Source: DATAEG01 sp963703085
GTDB taxonomy: Bacteria > Actinomycetota > Actinomycetes > Mycobacteriales > Jatrophihabitantaceae
NCBI GenBank assembly: GCA_963703085.1
Contig: OY969789.1
Coordinates: 3,410,001-3,474,000, forward strand
Direction: 5' to 3'
DNA: 64,000 bases
Positions 44,142 to 53,246 of the stretch are shown piece by piece. The position numbers and the translations under genes are program-made. A model generated the notes under the pieces. That model was not told the origin of the DNA and did no database searches. It saw only the letters and a list, made by a program, of their open reading frames with translations. How positions within the stretch are numbered: position 1 is the first letter of the stretch; each line of letters starts with the position of its first letter.

Positions 44142-44972
44142 GTGAGCGTGCTCGACGAGATCGTCGCGGGTGCCCGCGAGGACCTCGCGATCCGCGAAGC
44201 GCAGGTGCCGCTGGCCGAGGTCAAGGCCGCCGCACAGGATGCGGCCCCGGCACTCGACGCGTTCGCGGCCCTGTGCGCACCCGGCGTCGCGGTGATCGCC
44301 GAGGTGAAGCGGCGCAGCCCGTCGTCGGGCTCGCTCGCCGACATCGCCGACCCGGCCGAGCTGGCCGCGCAATACGCAGCCGGTGGGGCCCGCGCGATCA
44401 GTGTGCTGACCGAGCAGCGACGATTCGACGGATCGCTGGCGGACCTGCGCGCGGTTCGTCAGCTGGTGGGGATCCCCCTGCTGTGCAAGGACTTCATCGT
44501 CTCGTCGTACCAGGTGCACGAGGCTCGCGCCCACGGTGCGGATCTGCTGCTGCTCATCGTGGCCGCGCTCGAGCAGAACGCGTTGATCGGCTTGCTGGAG
44601 CGCGTCGAGAGCCTCGGGATGACCGCGCTGGTGGAGGTGCACGACGAAGCCGAAGCCAGCCGTGCCCTGAACGCCGGTGCCCGGGTCATCGGTGTCAACG
44701 CGCGCGACCTGAAGACACTGGCCGTCGATCGATCGGTCTTCGAGCGGATCGCGCCCGGGTTGCCCAGCGACGTGGTGAAGGTGGCCGAGTCCGGGGTGCG
44801 CGGGCCGCACGATCTCATCGAGTACGCCTCGGCCGGCGCCGACGCGGTGCTGGTCGGCGAAGGCTTGGTGAAGTCCCACGATGCGCGCAGCGCGGTCGCT
44901 GAGTTGGTCACCGCCGGTGCGCACCCGGCGACGCCGCGGGGTTCCCGTTCGCGTCGTGGCGGTGCCTGGTGA
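44142..44972 (+). CDS. trpC: Indole-3-glycerol-phosphate synthase
   Basis: TrpC closes CdRP to indole-3-glycerol phosphate. The 276-residue barrel contains VIAEVKRRSPSSG with the catalytic lysine, SVLTEQRRFDGSL, LLCKDFIVSSYQV, LVEVHDEAEA and VAESGVRGPHDL. It is not fused to TrpF, so PriA must supply that step. GTG 44142 is preceded by AAAGGA. The C-terminal tail after residue 258 is arginine-rich and not conserved. Confidence 0.96.
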   Translation: MSVLDEIVAGAREDLAIREAQVPLAEVKAAAQDAAPALDAFAALCAPGVAVIAEVKRRSPSSGSLADIADPAELAAQYAAGGARAISVLTEQRRFDGSLADLRAVRQLVGIPLLCKDFIVSSYQVHEARAHGADLLLLIVAALEQNALIGLLERVESLGMTALVEVHDEAEASRALNAGARVIGVNARDLKTLAVDRSVFERIAPGLPSDVVKVAESGVRGPHDLIEYASAGADAVLVGEGLVKSHDARSAVAELVTAGAHPATPRGSRSRRGGAW

Positions 44973-45054
44973 ACCGCGCGTGGACGGCCCCGGCGGACGG
45001 GCGATGGCGGGGCTGAGCCTGCCGCCCCGTCCCGACCACCCTGGAGCAATCGTC

Positions 45055-46287
45055 ATGACCGATCCTGTTTTCGCCATCCCCGTCCCGGATGCGACCGGGC
45101 ACTTCGGTGCCTACGGCGGACGGTTCGTCCCGGAGGCGTTGATCGCCGCCCTCGACGAGCTCGACGTCGAATTCACCGCTGCGCAAGCCGATCTCGACTT
45201 CCGAGCTGAACTGGCCGGTCTGCTGCGTGACTACACCGGGCGCCCGTCGCCCATCACCGAGGTGTCCCGCTTCGGCGCGGAGGCCGGCGGTGCGCGGATC
45301 TTCCTCAAACGCGAGGATCTGAACCACACCGGTTCGCACAAGATCAACAATGTGCTCGGCCAGGCGCTGCTCACCCGGCGCATCGGCAAGACCCGGGTGA
45401 TCGCCGAGACCGGCGCCGGGCAGCACGGCGTGGCCACCGCCACCGCGGCCGCCCTGTTCGGTCTGGACTGCACCATCTACATGGGCGAGGAGGACACCCG
45501 CCGGCAAGCGCTCAACGTCACCCGGATGCGCCTGCTCGGCGCAGAAGTGGTCCCCGTCTCCACCGGCTCGAAGACACTGAAGGACGCCATCAACGAGGCG
45601 TTCCGCGACTGGGTGACCAATGTCGAGACGACGAACTACGTCTTCGGCACGGTCGCCGGACCGCACCCGTTCCCCTTGATGGTGCGCGAATTCCAGCGAG
45701 TGATCGGTGACGAGGCACGAGAGCAGCTGCTGGCGCGGATCGGCCGGCTGCCGGATGCGGTGCTGGCCTGCGTCGGGGGTGGATCCAACGCCATCGGCAT
45801 CTTCACCGCCTTCGTGCCCGACCGCGAGGTACGGCTGGTCGGTCTGGAGGCCGGCGGCGACGGCGTGCACACCGATCGACATGCCGCGACGATCTCGGGT
45901 GGAACGCCCGGCGTGCTGCACGGGGCGCGGTCCTACCTGCTGCAGGACGACAACGGGCAGACCCGGGAGTCGCATTCGATTTCGGCGGGACTGGACTATC
46001 CCGGTGTCGGCCCGGAACACGCGTACCTGCAGGACATCGGCCGAGTGCAGTACCGGCCGGTCACCGATGCCGAGGCAATGGACGCGTTCGCGTTGCTCAG
46101 CAAGACCGAAGGGATCATCCCGGCCATCGAGTCCGCACACGCCCTGGCCGGCGCTCTGGTGCTCGGTCGCGAACTCGGACCGGAGGCGGCGCTGCTGGTG
46201 AACCTCTCCGGCCGCGGCGACAAGGACGTCGAGACCGCGTCGACGTACTTCGGGCTCGATGTCCCGGCAGAAACCCCTCCGGCGTGA
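45055..46287 (+). CDS. trpB: Tryptophan synthase beta chain
   Basis: TrpB condenses indole with serine. The 410-residue PLP enzyme shows FGAYGGRFVPEALI, KREDLNHTGSHKINN with the PLP lysine, ETGAGQHGVATATAAALFG, CVGGGSNAIG and the C-terminal NLSGRGDKD. ATG 45055 has GGAG nine bases upstream; an in-frame ATG at 45004 would add 17 unconserved residues. The stop overlaps trpA as GTGA. Confidence 0.96.
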   Translation: MTDPVFAIPVPDATGHFGAYGGRFVPEALIAALDELDVEFTAAQADLDFRAELAGLLRDYTGRPSPITEVSRFGAEAGGARIFLKREDLNHTGSHKINNVLGQALLTRRIGKTRVIAETGAGQHGVATATAAALFGLDCTIYMGEEDTRRQALNVTRMRLLGAEVVPVSTGSKTLKDAINEAFRDWVTNVETTNYVFGTVAGPHPFPLMVREFQRVIGDEAREQLLARIGRLPDAVLACVGGGSNAIGIFTAFVPDREVRLVGLEAGGDGVHTDRHAATISGGTPGVLHGARSYLLQDDNGQTRESHSISAGLDYPGVGPEHAYLQDIGRVQYRPVTDAEAMDAFALLSKTEGIIPAIESAHALAGALVLGRELGPEAALLVNLSGRGDKDVETASTYFGLDVPAETPPA

Positions 46288-47084
46288 CTACCCCACTGCA
46301 GAGCGTGCTGTCGGAGGCGAAAGCGGCCGGCCGGGCCGCGCTGATCGGGTACCTGCCGGTGGGGTATCCCGATGTGGACGGGTCGATCGCGGCGATGCGG
46401 GCGATGGTCGCCGGCGGTGTCGACGCGGTCGAGGTCGGCGTGCCTTACAGCGATCCGGGCATGGACGGGCCGGTCATCCAGCGGGCCGTCGATCCGGCGG
46501 TGCGTGCCGGGGTCGGGATGGCGGATGCGTTACGCGCTGTCGAGGCGGTAGCCACCGAGGCGGCCGCGGTGGTAATGACCTACTGGAACCCGGTGGAGCG
46601 CTACGGCGTGCCCGCCTTCGCCCGCGACCTCGCCGCCGCGGGCGGCTCCGGTGCGATCACTCCCGACCTGATCCCGGACGAGGCCGGACCATGGATCGCG
46701 GCCAGCTCCGACACCGGCCTGGACCGCGTGTTCCTGGTCGCGCCGTCCTCGACGGACGCCCGGCTCATCAGCACCGTGGATGCCTGCCGCGGGTTCGTCT
46801 ATGCCGCCTCGACGATGGGTGTGACCGGGGTGCGCTCAGCCGTCGGCAGCGCTGCACACCATCTCGTCGAGCGGGTCCGGGCCACCGGACGCGACGTCAG
46901 TGTGTGCGTCGGGCTGGGCGTGTCCACCGGCGCGCAGGCTGCCGACGTGGCGGCCTTCGCCGACGGGGTCATCGTCGGCTCGGCGTTCGTGCGCTGTCTG
47001 CTCGATGCGCCGGACGCAGCAGCCGGCGCGGCGGCCGCCGGCCGGCTCGCCGAGGAGCTCGCCGACGGCGTGCGGCGCCGCTGA
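46284..47084 (+). CDS. trpA: Tryptophan synthase alpha chain
   Basis: TrpA splits indole-3-glycerol phosphate and channels indole to TrpB. The 266-residue barrel has VEVGVPYSDPGMDGPVIQ with the catalytic glutamate, the catalytic aspartate in PDLIPDEA, VYAASTMGVTG and the phosphate loop GLGVSTGAQA. It ends the trp genes. Confidence 0.96.
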   Translation: MTTPLQSVLSEAKAAGRAALIGYLPVGYPDVDGSIAAMRAMVAGGVDAVEVGVPYSDPGMDGPVIQRAVDPAVRAGVGMADALRAVEAVATEAAAVVMTYWNPVERYGVPAFARDLAAAGGSGAITPDLIPDEAGPWIAASSDTGLDRVFLVAPSSTDARLISTVDACRGFVYAASTMGVTGVRSAVGSAAHHLVERVRATGRDVSVCVGLGVSTGAQAADVAAFADGVIVGSAFVRCLLDAPDAAAGAAAAGRLAEELADGVRRR

Positions 47085-47119
47085 GCGCGCCTGGTACCCC
47101 GGCAGTGCACGATGCGGGT

Positions 47120-47668
47120 ATGACTGCGCCCGTCATCCGGCCGGCTTGCACCGAGGACGCCGCGGCGTGCGCGGCGATCTATCGGCCGTTCGTGACCGAC
47201 TCGCACACTTCGTTCGAGACCGTGCCTCCCTCCGCGCAGGACTTCGTCGACCGGATCGACTCGACCCTGCGCACCCATCCGTGGCTGGTCGCCGAGCGCG
47301 CCGGCGAGGTGGTCGGTTACGCGTATGCCGGCCAGCACCGGGATCGGGTTGCTTACCAATGGGCGGCTGACGTCTCGGTGTATCTGGCCGACCAGGCCCG
47401 CGGGCAGGGAGTGGGCGGCGCGCTCTACACCACGTTGTTCGACGTGCTGCGCAGCCAGGGGTTTCGCATCGCACTCGCCGGCGTCGCGCTGCCCAACGCG
47501 GCGAGCGTCGCGCTGCACGAGCGGCTCGGCTTCACCCCGGTCGGCGTGTACCGGCGGATCGGCTACAAACTAGGTGCCTGGTACGACGTCGGCTGGTGGC
47601 AACTCGTTCTCGACGACACCGACACCGAGCCGACCGCGCCGACTCCGTACGCACAACTCAGCGAGTGA
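47120..47668 (+). CDS. GNAT acetyltransferase, phosphinothricin-acetyltransferase-like
   Basis: The 182-residue protein has a GNAT fold with VIRPACTEDAAACAAIYRPFV, VSVYLADQARGQGVGGALY (acetyl-CoA loop), ALPNAASVALHERLGF and GVYRRIGYKLGAWYDVGWWQ. The last motif is typical of the Pat/Bar and MddA group that acetylates amino acid analogues such as phosphinothricin or methionine sulfone. The natural substrate is unknown. CACGAT lies 6 nt before the ATG. The 3' end overlaps the convergent gene by 11 bp. Confidence 0.85.
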   Translation: MTAPVIRPACTEDAAACAAIYRPFVTDSHTSFETVPPSAQDFVDRIDSTLRTHPWLVAERAGEVVGYAYAGQHRDRVAYQWAADVSVYLADQARGQGVGGALYTTLFDVLRSQGFRIALAGVALPNAASVALHERLGFTPVGVYRRIGYKLGAWYDVGWWQLVLDDTDTEPTAPTPYAQLSE

Positions 47669-48653
47669 GGATGAGCTTGCCCGTGGTGCGCCGGTTCTCC
47701 AGGTCGTCGTAGGCGCGGACCGCGTCGGTCAGCGGGTAACGACCGCCCACCTCCACCTGCAGGCCGCCGTCGACGATGGCGCCGAGCACCTCCCCGGCAC
47801 GCCAGAGCAGCTCATCACGGGTCTGCGTGTAGTGCACCAGCGTCGGCCTGGTCAGGAACAGCGACCCGCCGGAGTTCAGCCGCTGCGGATCGACCGGCGG
47901 CACCTGCCCGCTGGACCCGCCGAACAGCGCCATCATGCCGCGCGGTTCGAGCGAGGCCAGCGACGCATCGAACGTGGCCTTGCCGACGCCGTCGTAGACG
48001 ACCTTGACGCCGGCGCCCCCGTTCGCCTCGCGCACCGCCGCGGCGAGCGCGTCGGACTCGGTGATCTGCGAGTAGTCGATCACCACGTCGGCGCCCGCGG
48101 TGCGCGCCTTCGCCGCCTTGGCCTCGGTCGACGTGGTCGCGATGACCCGGGCACCGCGGTTCTTCGACATCTGCACCAGGAGCTGCCCGACCCCGCCTGC
48201 AGCGGCATGAACCAGCACCGCATCTCCGGGTTGCACGGCGTAGGTGGACGACACCAGATACTGCGCGGTCATTCCTTGCAGCATGGCCGCGGCGGCTACG
48301 TCGGCGGAGAGGCCGGCCGGGACGGGCACTGCCTTCTGGGCGTCGACCAGCACGTAATCCGCATGGCTGCCCCGGGCGTCGGCCCAGGCCACCACGTCGC
48401 CGGCCTGCACGCCGGCAACGTCCGAGCCGAGGCGCTCGACGGTGCCGGCGCCTTCGGAGCCGAGCACGAACGGCGTGGCCACCGGGTAGACGCCCTGCCG
48501 CTCGTACACATCCTTGAAGTTGACGCCCGACGCGATCACCCGGACCAGCAGCTGGCCAGGACCGGGGTCAGGCACCGGCTGCTCCTGCACGGCGAGCACG
48601 TCCCGCTCACCGGGGGCGGTAACGACAACGGCACGATTCGTGGGGACGCTCAT
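47658..48653 (-). CDS. Zinc-independent quinone oxidoreductase (QOR family MDR)
   Basis: The 331-residue medium-chain reductase probably reduces quinones or enones with NADPH. Motifs are GVNFKDVYERQGVYP, VLGSEGAGTVERLG, and the cofactor loop VHAAAGGVGQLLVQ, with YDGVGKATFDASLASL near the middle. It lacks the zinc cysteines of alcohol dehydrogenases. It is read away from lgt with 39 bp between the two starts. Confidence 0.9.
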   Translation of the reverse strand: MSVPTNRAVVVTAPGERDVLAVQEQPVPDPGPGQLLVRVIASGVNFKDVYERQGVYPVATPFVLGSEGAGTVERLGSDVAGVQAGDVVAWADARGSHADYVLVDAQKAVPVPAGLSADVAAAAMLQGMTAQYLVSSTYAVQPGDAVLVHAAAGGVGQLLVQMSKNRGARVIATTSTEAKAAKARTAGADVVIDYSQITESDALAAAVREANGGAGVKVVYDGVGKATFDASLASLEPRGMMALFGGSSGQVPPVDPQRLNSGGSLFLTRPTLVHYTQTRDELLWRAGEVLGAIVDGGLQVEVGGRYPLTDAVRAYDDLENRRTTGKLILTR

Positions 48654-48680
48654 TGCTCGAGCCTAATCAGCGGCGACGGC

Positions 48681-48686
48681 TACCGT
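48681..48686 (+). promoter_or_regulatory. Leaderless-type -10 element of lgt
   Basis: TACCGT ends exactly 6 nt before GTG 48693, placing the transcript start at the lgt start codon. Confidence 0.55.
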
Positions 48687-48692
48687 GTCAGG

Positions 48693-49625
48693 GTGCATCC
48701 GCAGGCGGCTATCCCCAGCCCGACCCACAGTGTCTGGCACCTCGGGCCGCTGCCGTTGCGCGGGTACGCGCTGTGCATCGTGGCCGGCATCATCCTCGCG
48801 GTCTGGCTCACCGACCGACGCTGGCGGCAGCGGGGCGGGGATCCCGGCGACGTGGCCGACGTGGCCGGCTGGGCCATCGTGTTCGGCATCCTGGGCGGCC
48901 GGATCTACCACGTCGTCACCGACCCCGAGCTGTACTTCAAGCACGGTGAGGACGCGGTCAACGCGCTGAAGATCTGGGACGGTGGCCTCGGCATCCCCGG
49001 AGCGATCGCGCTCGGCACCCTCGGCGCCTGGATCGGCTGCCGGCGGCACGGCATGCGGCTGTCCAGCTTCGGCGATGCGGCGGTGCCCGGCGTCGCGTTC
49101 GCCCAGGCGTTGGGGCGATGGGGCAACTGGTTCAACAACGAGCTGTACGGCCGGGCCACCACGTTGCCGTGGAAGCTGCAGATCCACCAGATCGACGTGG
49201 AGTCGGGTAACCCCGCTCGCGACGCGAACGGCAAGCCGATCGTGCTCGGGTACTTCCAGCCCACGTTCTTGTACGAATGCCTGTGGGATGCGGCGCTGGC
49301 GGTTGCGCTGCTGACGCTGGACCGTCGCTACCGGATCGGCCGCGGCCGGTTGTTCGCGCTCTATGCGATGGGTTACGCCGTCGGCCGGTTCTGGGTCGAG
49401 CTACTGCGCTCCGATCACGCCAACCACATACTGGGGCAACGGGTGAACACCTGGATCATGCTGCTGGTCTTCCTGGGCGGGCTGGCCTGGCTGCTCACCC
49501 ATCGCGGCCCGCGCGAGGACAGCGTGCGTACCCGGCCCGGCCGGCACGCGCCGCCGGAGCAGGACGACCAGCCAGCCGGCCGGCACTCCGACGGAGCGGA
49601 TGCCGAGGAGTCGGTGGCCGACTGA
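48693..49625 (+). CDS. lgt: Phosphatidylglycerol--prolipoprotein diacylglyceryl transferase
   Basis: Lgt attaches diacylglycerol to the lipobox cysteine of prolipoproteins, the step before LspA. The 310-residue membrane protein has LRGYALCIVAGIILAVWL, the signature AQALGRWGNWFNNELYG with the essential arginine and asparagine, QPTFLYECLWD, and GRFWVELLRSDHAN. A basic/polar tail of about 45 residues follows. GTG 48693 fits the leaderless box; the frame is open far upstream across the opposite-strand gene. Confidence 0.94.
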   Translation: MHPQAAIPSPTHSVWHLGPLPLRGYALCIVAGIILAVWLTDRRWRQRGGDPGDVADVAGWAIVFGILGGRIYHVVTDPELYFKHGEDAVNALKIWDGGLGIPGAIALGTLGAWIGCRRHGMRLSSFGDAAVPGVAFAQALGRWGNWFNNELYGRATTLPWKLQIHQIDVESGNPARDANGKPIVLGYFQPTFLYECLWDAALAVALLTLDRRYRIGRGRLFALYAMGYAVGRFWVELLRSDHANHILGQRVNTWIMLLVFLGGLAWLLTHRGPREDSVRTRPGRHAPPEQDDQPAGRHSDGADAEESVAD

Positions 49626-49653
49626 CCCTCGCGGGATCGCCACGTTGTGCGGA

Positions 49654-49659
49654 TACTCT
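49654..49659 (+). promoter_or_regulatory. Leaderless-type -10 element of the cyclase gene
   Basis: TACTCT lies five bases before GTG 49665 and decides between two possible starts for this gene. Confidence 0.5.
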
Positions 49660-49664
49660 CCGAC

Positions 49665-52307
49665 GTGGCCGAGTTGCCGACGGGGACGCTGTCGCTGCTG
49701 TTCAGCGACATCGAGGGATCGACCGTGCTGTTGCACCGGTTGGGCGCCCGCTGGGGGGATGCGCTGTCCGCGCAACGCACGATTCTGCGGTCCGCGTTCG
49801 CCGAGCACGACGGCACCGAGTTGGGCACCGAGGGAGACAGCTTCTTCGTGGTCTTCCGCTCGGCCCGTGATGCGGTCCAGGCGGCGATCTCCGGTCAGCG
49901 CCGGATGGCCGAACACGATTGGCCGCAGGGGCAGGTGGTCCGGGTCCGGATGGGCATCCATACCGGCGAGCCGGAGCGCCACGAGGACGGCTACATCGGG
50001 GAGGACGTGCATCGGGCCGCACGCATCGGGGCAACCGCGCACGGCGGGCAGATCGTGCTGTCGGAGACCACCCGGCGGCTGCTCGGTGAGCTCGATCTCG
50101 AGGACGCCGTGCAGCTGCGCGACCTCGGCCGGCACCGGCTCAAGGACCTGGGCGGAGACACTCGGCTGTTCGACGTGGTCGTCCCAGGGTTGTCGAGCAC
50201 GTTCCCCCGGCTGCGCAGCCTGGGCACTCCGGCTGCGCTGCCCCAGCCGAGCACGCCGTTGATCGGCCGGGACGGTGAACTGTCCGATCTGCTGGAGCTC
50301 TTCGCCGACGGTCAGGTCCGGCTCGTCACGCTCACCGGCCCGGGAGGTTCGGGCAAGACGCGCCTGGCGATCGCCGCGGCCACCCCGCTGGAGCTGAGCT
50401 CCCCGGACGGCGTCTACTTCGTCGGCCTGCATGCCGCCCACAGTGCTGAGGCGATGTGGGCAGCGCTCGCGGCCGCGCTCGACCTCACCACCGAGGCCGC
50501 GGACGCTCCCACCGCCGCGGTCACCGCCCACCTGGCTGCCCGGCGAGCCCTGCTCGTTCTGGACAACCTCGAACAGATCGAGGGCGCCGACCTGGTCGTC
50601 AGCGAACTGCTCGACTCCGCTGCCCAGCTGCGCGTCCTGGCCACCTCACGCAGACCGCTGCTGCTCGTCGGAGAGCGGGAGTACCCGGTCCCGCCGTTGC
50701 GGGTGGCCGAGGGCGCCGCCGACGAGCCCTCACCCGCCGTGCAGATGTTCGTCAAGTACGGCCAGTTGGCCCGGCCGGGGTTTGCCCTCACCAGCGAGAA
50801 CTTCGCCGACGTCGCGGAAGTGTGCCGCCAGGTCGACGGCCTTCCGCTCGCGATCGAACTGGCAGCTGCGAACATCCGGCTGTTCAAGCCGCACGCGTTG
50901 CTGTCGCGCATCGACAGCCGGCTGGGCGCCGGAGTGACGGCCGGTGACCGCCCACAGCGCCACCGCACGCTCGGCGCCACCATCGCGTGGAGCTACGACC
51001 TGCTCACCGACGTCGAGCGTGCCGTCTTCCGTCGGCTGGCGGTCTTCGCCCGCAGCTGCGACCTGCACGCGGTCAGTGCGGTGGCGATGGACCCTGAAGC
51101 CGATGTGCTGGACGTGCTGCCCGGGCTGGTGGGCGCGAACATGGTGCGCGTCGAGGACGGGATGGACGGCGAGCCGCGGATCGGGTTGCTGGAGACGATT
51201 CGCCGCTTTGCCCTGGACCGGCTGGCCGAATCCGGCGAGGACGACGCGGTGCGGATGCGGCACCTGACCTGGTGCCTCGCGCTGGTCCGCGAGCAGGTGG
51301 GCAAGCTGCGCGGCCCGATGTTTCCCGCCGCTCGAGACGCATTGCTGCTCGTCGAAGCCGACGCCCGGGCAGCCCTGGACTGGTCGCTGCGGCCTGCCGG
51401 CGCTGGTGCCGAAGGCCGGGACCGGGTGAGCGCCGGGCTCGCGCTGCTGTCGTCGTTGGCCACCTACTGGTACCGATTCGGCAATGTCACCGACGCGCGA
51501 ACCTGGCAAGAACGCGGCTTGGCAGTCCTCGACGGGCAGGACACCGAGGCCGACCTCGACATCCTGCACGGCCTCGGCATCACCGTTCTGCAACAGGGCG
51601 AGTCGGCCCACGCCATCGAGCTTCTGCAACGTGCGCTGGACATGGCAGAACGCCTCGGCAACCGCGACTTCGAGGCCCGGGAAGCCAACACCCTGGCAAT
51701 CGCGCGCCGGCAGAGCGGTGAGTACGACGCCGCCATGGAACTGCTGCAACGAAGCCTGGCGCTGTGCCAGGAGACAGGCAACGGCACTCGGGAGGCGACG
51801 GCGCTGAGCAACGTCGTCGTGCTGCTCATCGACCAGAAGAAGTACGCCGATGCCGCCGTCGCCGCTGAACGGGCGATCGCGGCTAACGAACGTAACGACG
51901 ACGCCTGGGGTGTGGCGATCGACCGAGTGAACTACACGACCGCCTTGCTGCAGGGTGTCGGCCCGGCCGCGGCGTACGACCATCTGACGAGATGGGTCAG
52001 CGAGATCATCGCGATGGGCGATCAGGAGCTGTCCGTCGACCTCACCGAGTTGGCGTGTGCGATCGCCGCCGGGCTGGGCGAGACCGCGGCCGCCGCGGCG
52101 TTGCTGGCTTCGTCGGACACGCAGCGTGCCGGCCTGGGAATGCCTCGGCCGGTTTCCGAACAGACGCTGATGGAGCACTGGCTCGACCCGGCGCAGCAGT
52201 CGGTGTCCGAGGAGCAGTGGCAGGCCGACTACGTATGCGGAGTCGATCTGACCGCCGAGCAGGCGGTGGCCCTGTTCACTTCGATCACCGCCCACCAACC
52301 GCGGTGA
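49665..52307 (+). CDS. Class III nucleotide cyclase fused to an NTPase and TPR region
   Basis: The 880-residue soluble protein may make cAMP under control of its own ATPase and TPR sensor. Residues 1-170 form a class III cyclase domain: LFSDIEGST and GTEGDSFFVVF hold the metal aspartates, then RMGIHTGEPE. VHRAARIGATAHGGQIVLS has His where many cyclases have the ribose-contacting Asn. Next comes a STAND-type NTPase: Walker A LTGPGGSGKTRLA, Walker B RALLVLDNLEQI, and GLPLAIELAAA. TPR-like helices fill residues 550-880. There is no LuxR helix-turn-helix. GTG 49665 gives MAELPTGTLSLLFSDIEGST, the usual family start; 49647 would add six residues. Confidence 0.88.
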   Translation: MAELPTGTLSLLFSDIEGSTVLLHRLGARWGDALSAQRTILRSAFAEHDGTELGTEGDSFFVVFRSARDAVQAAISGQRRMAEHDWPQGQVVRVRMGIHTGEPERHEDGYIGEDVHRAARIGATAHGGQIVLSETTRRLLGELDLEDAVQLRDLGRHRLKDLGGDTRLFDVVVPGLSSTFPRLRSLGTPAALPQPSTPLIGRDGELSDLLELFADGQVRLVTLTGPGGSGKTRLAIAAATPLELSSPDGVYFVGLHAAHSAEAMWAALAAALDLTTEAADAPTAAVTAHLAARRALLVLDNLEQIEGADLVVSELLDSAAQLRVLATSRRPLLLVGEREYPVPPLRVAEGAADEPSPAVQMFVKYGQLARPGFALTSENFADVAEVCRQVDGLPLAIELAAANIRLFKPHALLSRIDSRLGAGVTAGDRPQRHRTLGATIAWSYDLLTDVERAVFRRLAVFARSCDLHAVSAVAMDPEADVLDVLPGLVGANMVRVEDGMDGEPRIGLLETIRRFALDRLAESGEDDAVRMRHLTWCLALVREQVGKLRGPMFPAARDALLLVEADARAALDWSLRPAGAGAEGRDRVSAGLALLSSLATYWYRFGNVTDARTWQERGLAVLDGQDTEADLDILHGLGITVLQQGESAHAIELLQRALDMAERLGNRDFEAREANTLAIARRQSGEYDAAMELLQRSLALCQETGNGTREATALSNVVVLLIDQKKYADAAVAAERAIAANERNDDAWGVAIDRVNYTTALLQGVGPAAAYDHLTRWVSEIIAMGDQELSVDLTELACAIAAGLGETAAAAALLASSDTQRAGLGMPRPVSEQTLMEHWLDPAQQSVSEEQWQADYVCGVDLTAEQAVALFTSITAHQPR

Positions 52308-52316
52308 GCACGCCCC

Positions 52317-52322
52317 TACGAT
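52317..52322 (+). promoter_or_regulatory. Leaderless-type -10 element of the dehydrogenase gene
   Basis: TACGAT ends 6 nt before ATG 52329. Confidence 0.5.
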
Positions 52323-52328
52323 CAAGGC

Positions 52329-53246
52329 ATGACTGAGCTGGTGTCCCCGCAGCACACCCGGGTCGGCTGGATCGGTACCGGCGTGATGGGCGCACCGATG
52401 TGCGGACACGTCCTGGCCGCGGGATACCCGGTGACGGTGTATGCGCGCCGGCCGGATGCCGTGACGAAGCTGCGGGACGCCGGCGCAACGCTGGCCGACT
52501 CACCTGCCGCGGTGGCTGAGCAGAGCGATGTGACGGTGACGATCGTGTCGCTGCCGTCCGACGTGCGAGCGGTGACTCTCGGCGCGCAGGGCACGCTCAG
52601 CGGTGCCGCCGCCGGGGCAGTGCTGATCGACATGACCACCAGCGAGCCGAGCCTGGCCCGGGAGATCCACGCCGCAGCCCAGGAACGCGGCGTCGACTCG
52701 GTGGACGCGCCGGTGTCCGGTGGCGATGTCGGTGCGCGCAACGCGAAGCTGTCGATGATGGTCGGCGGCGACTCCGAACCGGTGCAGTCGATCACGCCAC
52801 TGCTGGACGTACTCGGACCGACAGTCGTGCATCAGGGCGGTCCCGGTGCCGGGCAGCACACCAAGATGGCCAACCAGATCCTGATCGCCAACACCATGGT
52901 CGGCGTGTGCGAAGGACTGCTTTATGCGCATCGTGCCGGGCTGGACCCGACCACCGTGCTGCGGTCGGTCGGTTCCGGCGCGGCCGCCTCCGCGGCATTG
53001 ACGAATCTGGCGCCGCGAATGATCGCCGGTGATTACGACCCGGGTTTCTACGTCGAGCACTTCTGCAAGGACCTCGGTATCGCCTTGGCCGAGGCGCGGC
53101 GCATGCATCTGGCGCTGCCCGGCCTGGCGTTGGCCGAGCAGCTGTATCAGGCGCTCAGCGCGCAGGGGCACTCGCGGTCCGGCACTCAGGCCTTGGTCGC
53201 GACGCTGGCCGAGCTGTCCCGGGTTGACTGGCCGCCGGTCCGCTAG
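52329..53246 (+). CDS. 3-hydroxyisobutyrate dehydrogenase-family oxidoreductase
   Basis: The 305-residue beta-hydroxyacid dehydrogenase uses NAD(P): VGWIGTGVMGAPMCGHVLAA is the cofactor loop, DAPVSGGDVGARN the substrate loop, and GAGQHTKMANQ holds the catalytic lysine. Whether the substrate is 3-hydroxyisobutyrate, tartronate semialdehyde or another acid cannot be read from sequence. It lies between the cyclase gene and the cyclic-nucleotide-binding gene, and its 3' end touches the latter. Confidence 0.9.
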   Translation: MTELVSPQHTRVGWIGTGVMGAPMCGHVLAAGYPVTVYARRPDAVTKLRDAGATLADSPAAVAEQSDVTVTIVSLPSDVRAVTLGAQGTLSGAAAGAVLIDMTTSEPSLAREIHAAAQERGVDSVDAPVSGGDVGARNAKLSMMVGGDSEPVQSITPLLDVLGPTVVHQGGPGAGQHTKMANQILIANTMVGVCEGLLYAHRAGLDPTTVLRSVGSGAAASAALTNLAPRMIAGDYDPGFYVEHFCKDLGIALAEARRMHLALPGLALAEQLYQALSAQGHSRSGTQALVATLAELSRVDWPPVR

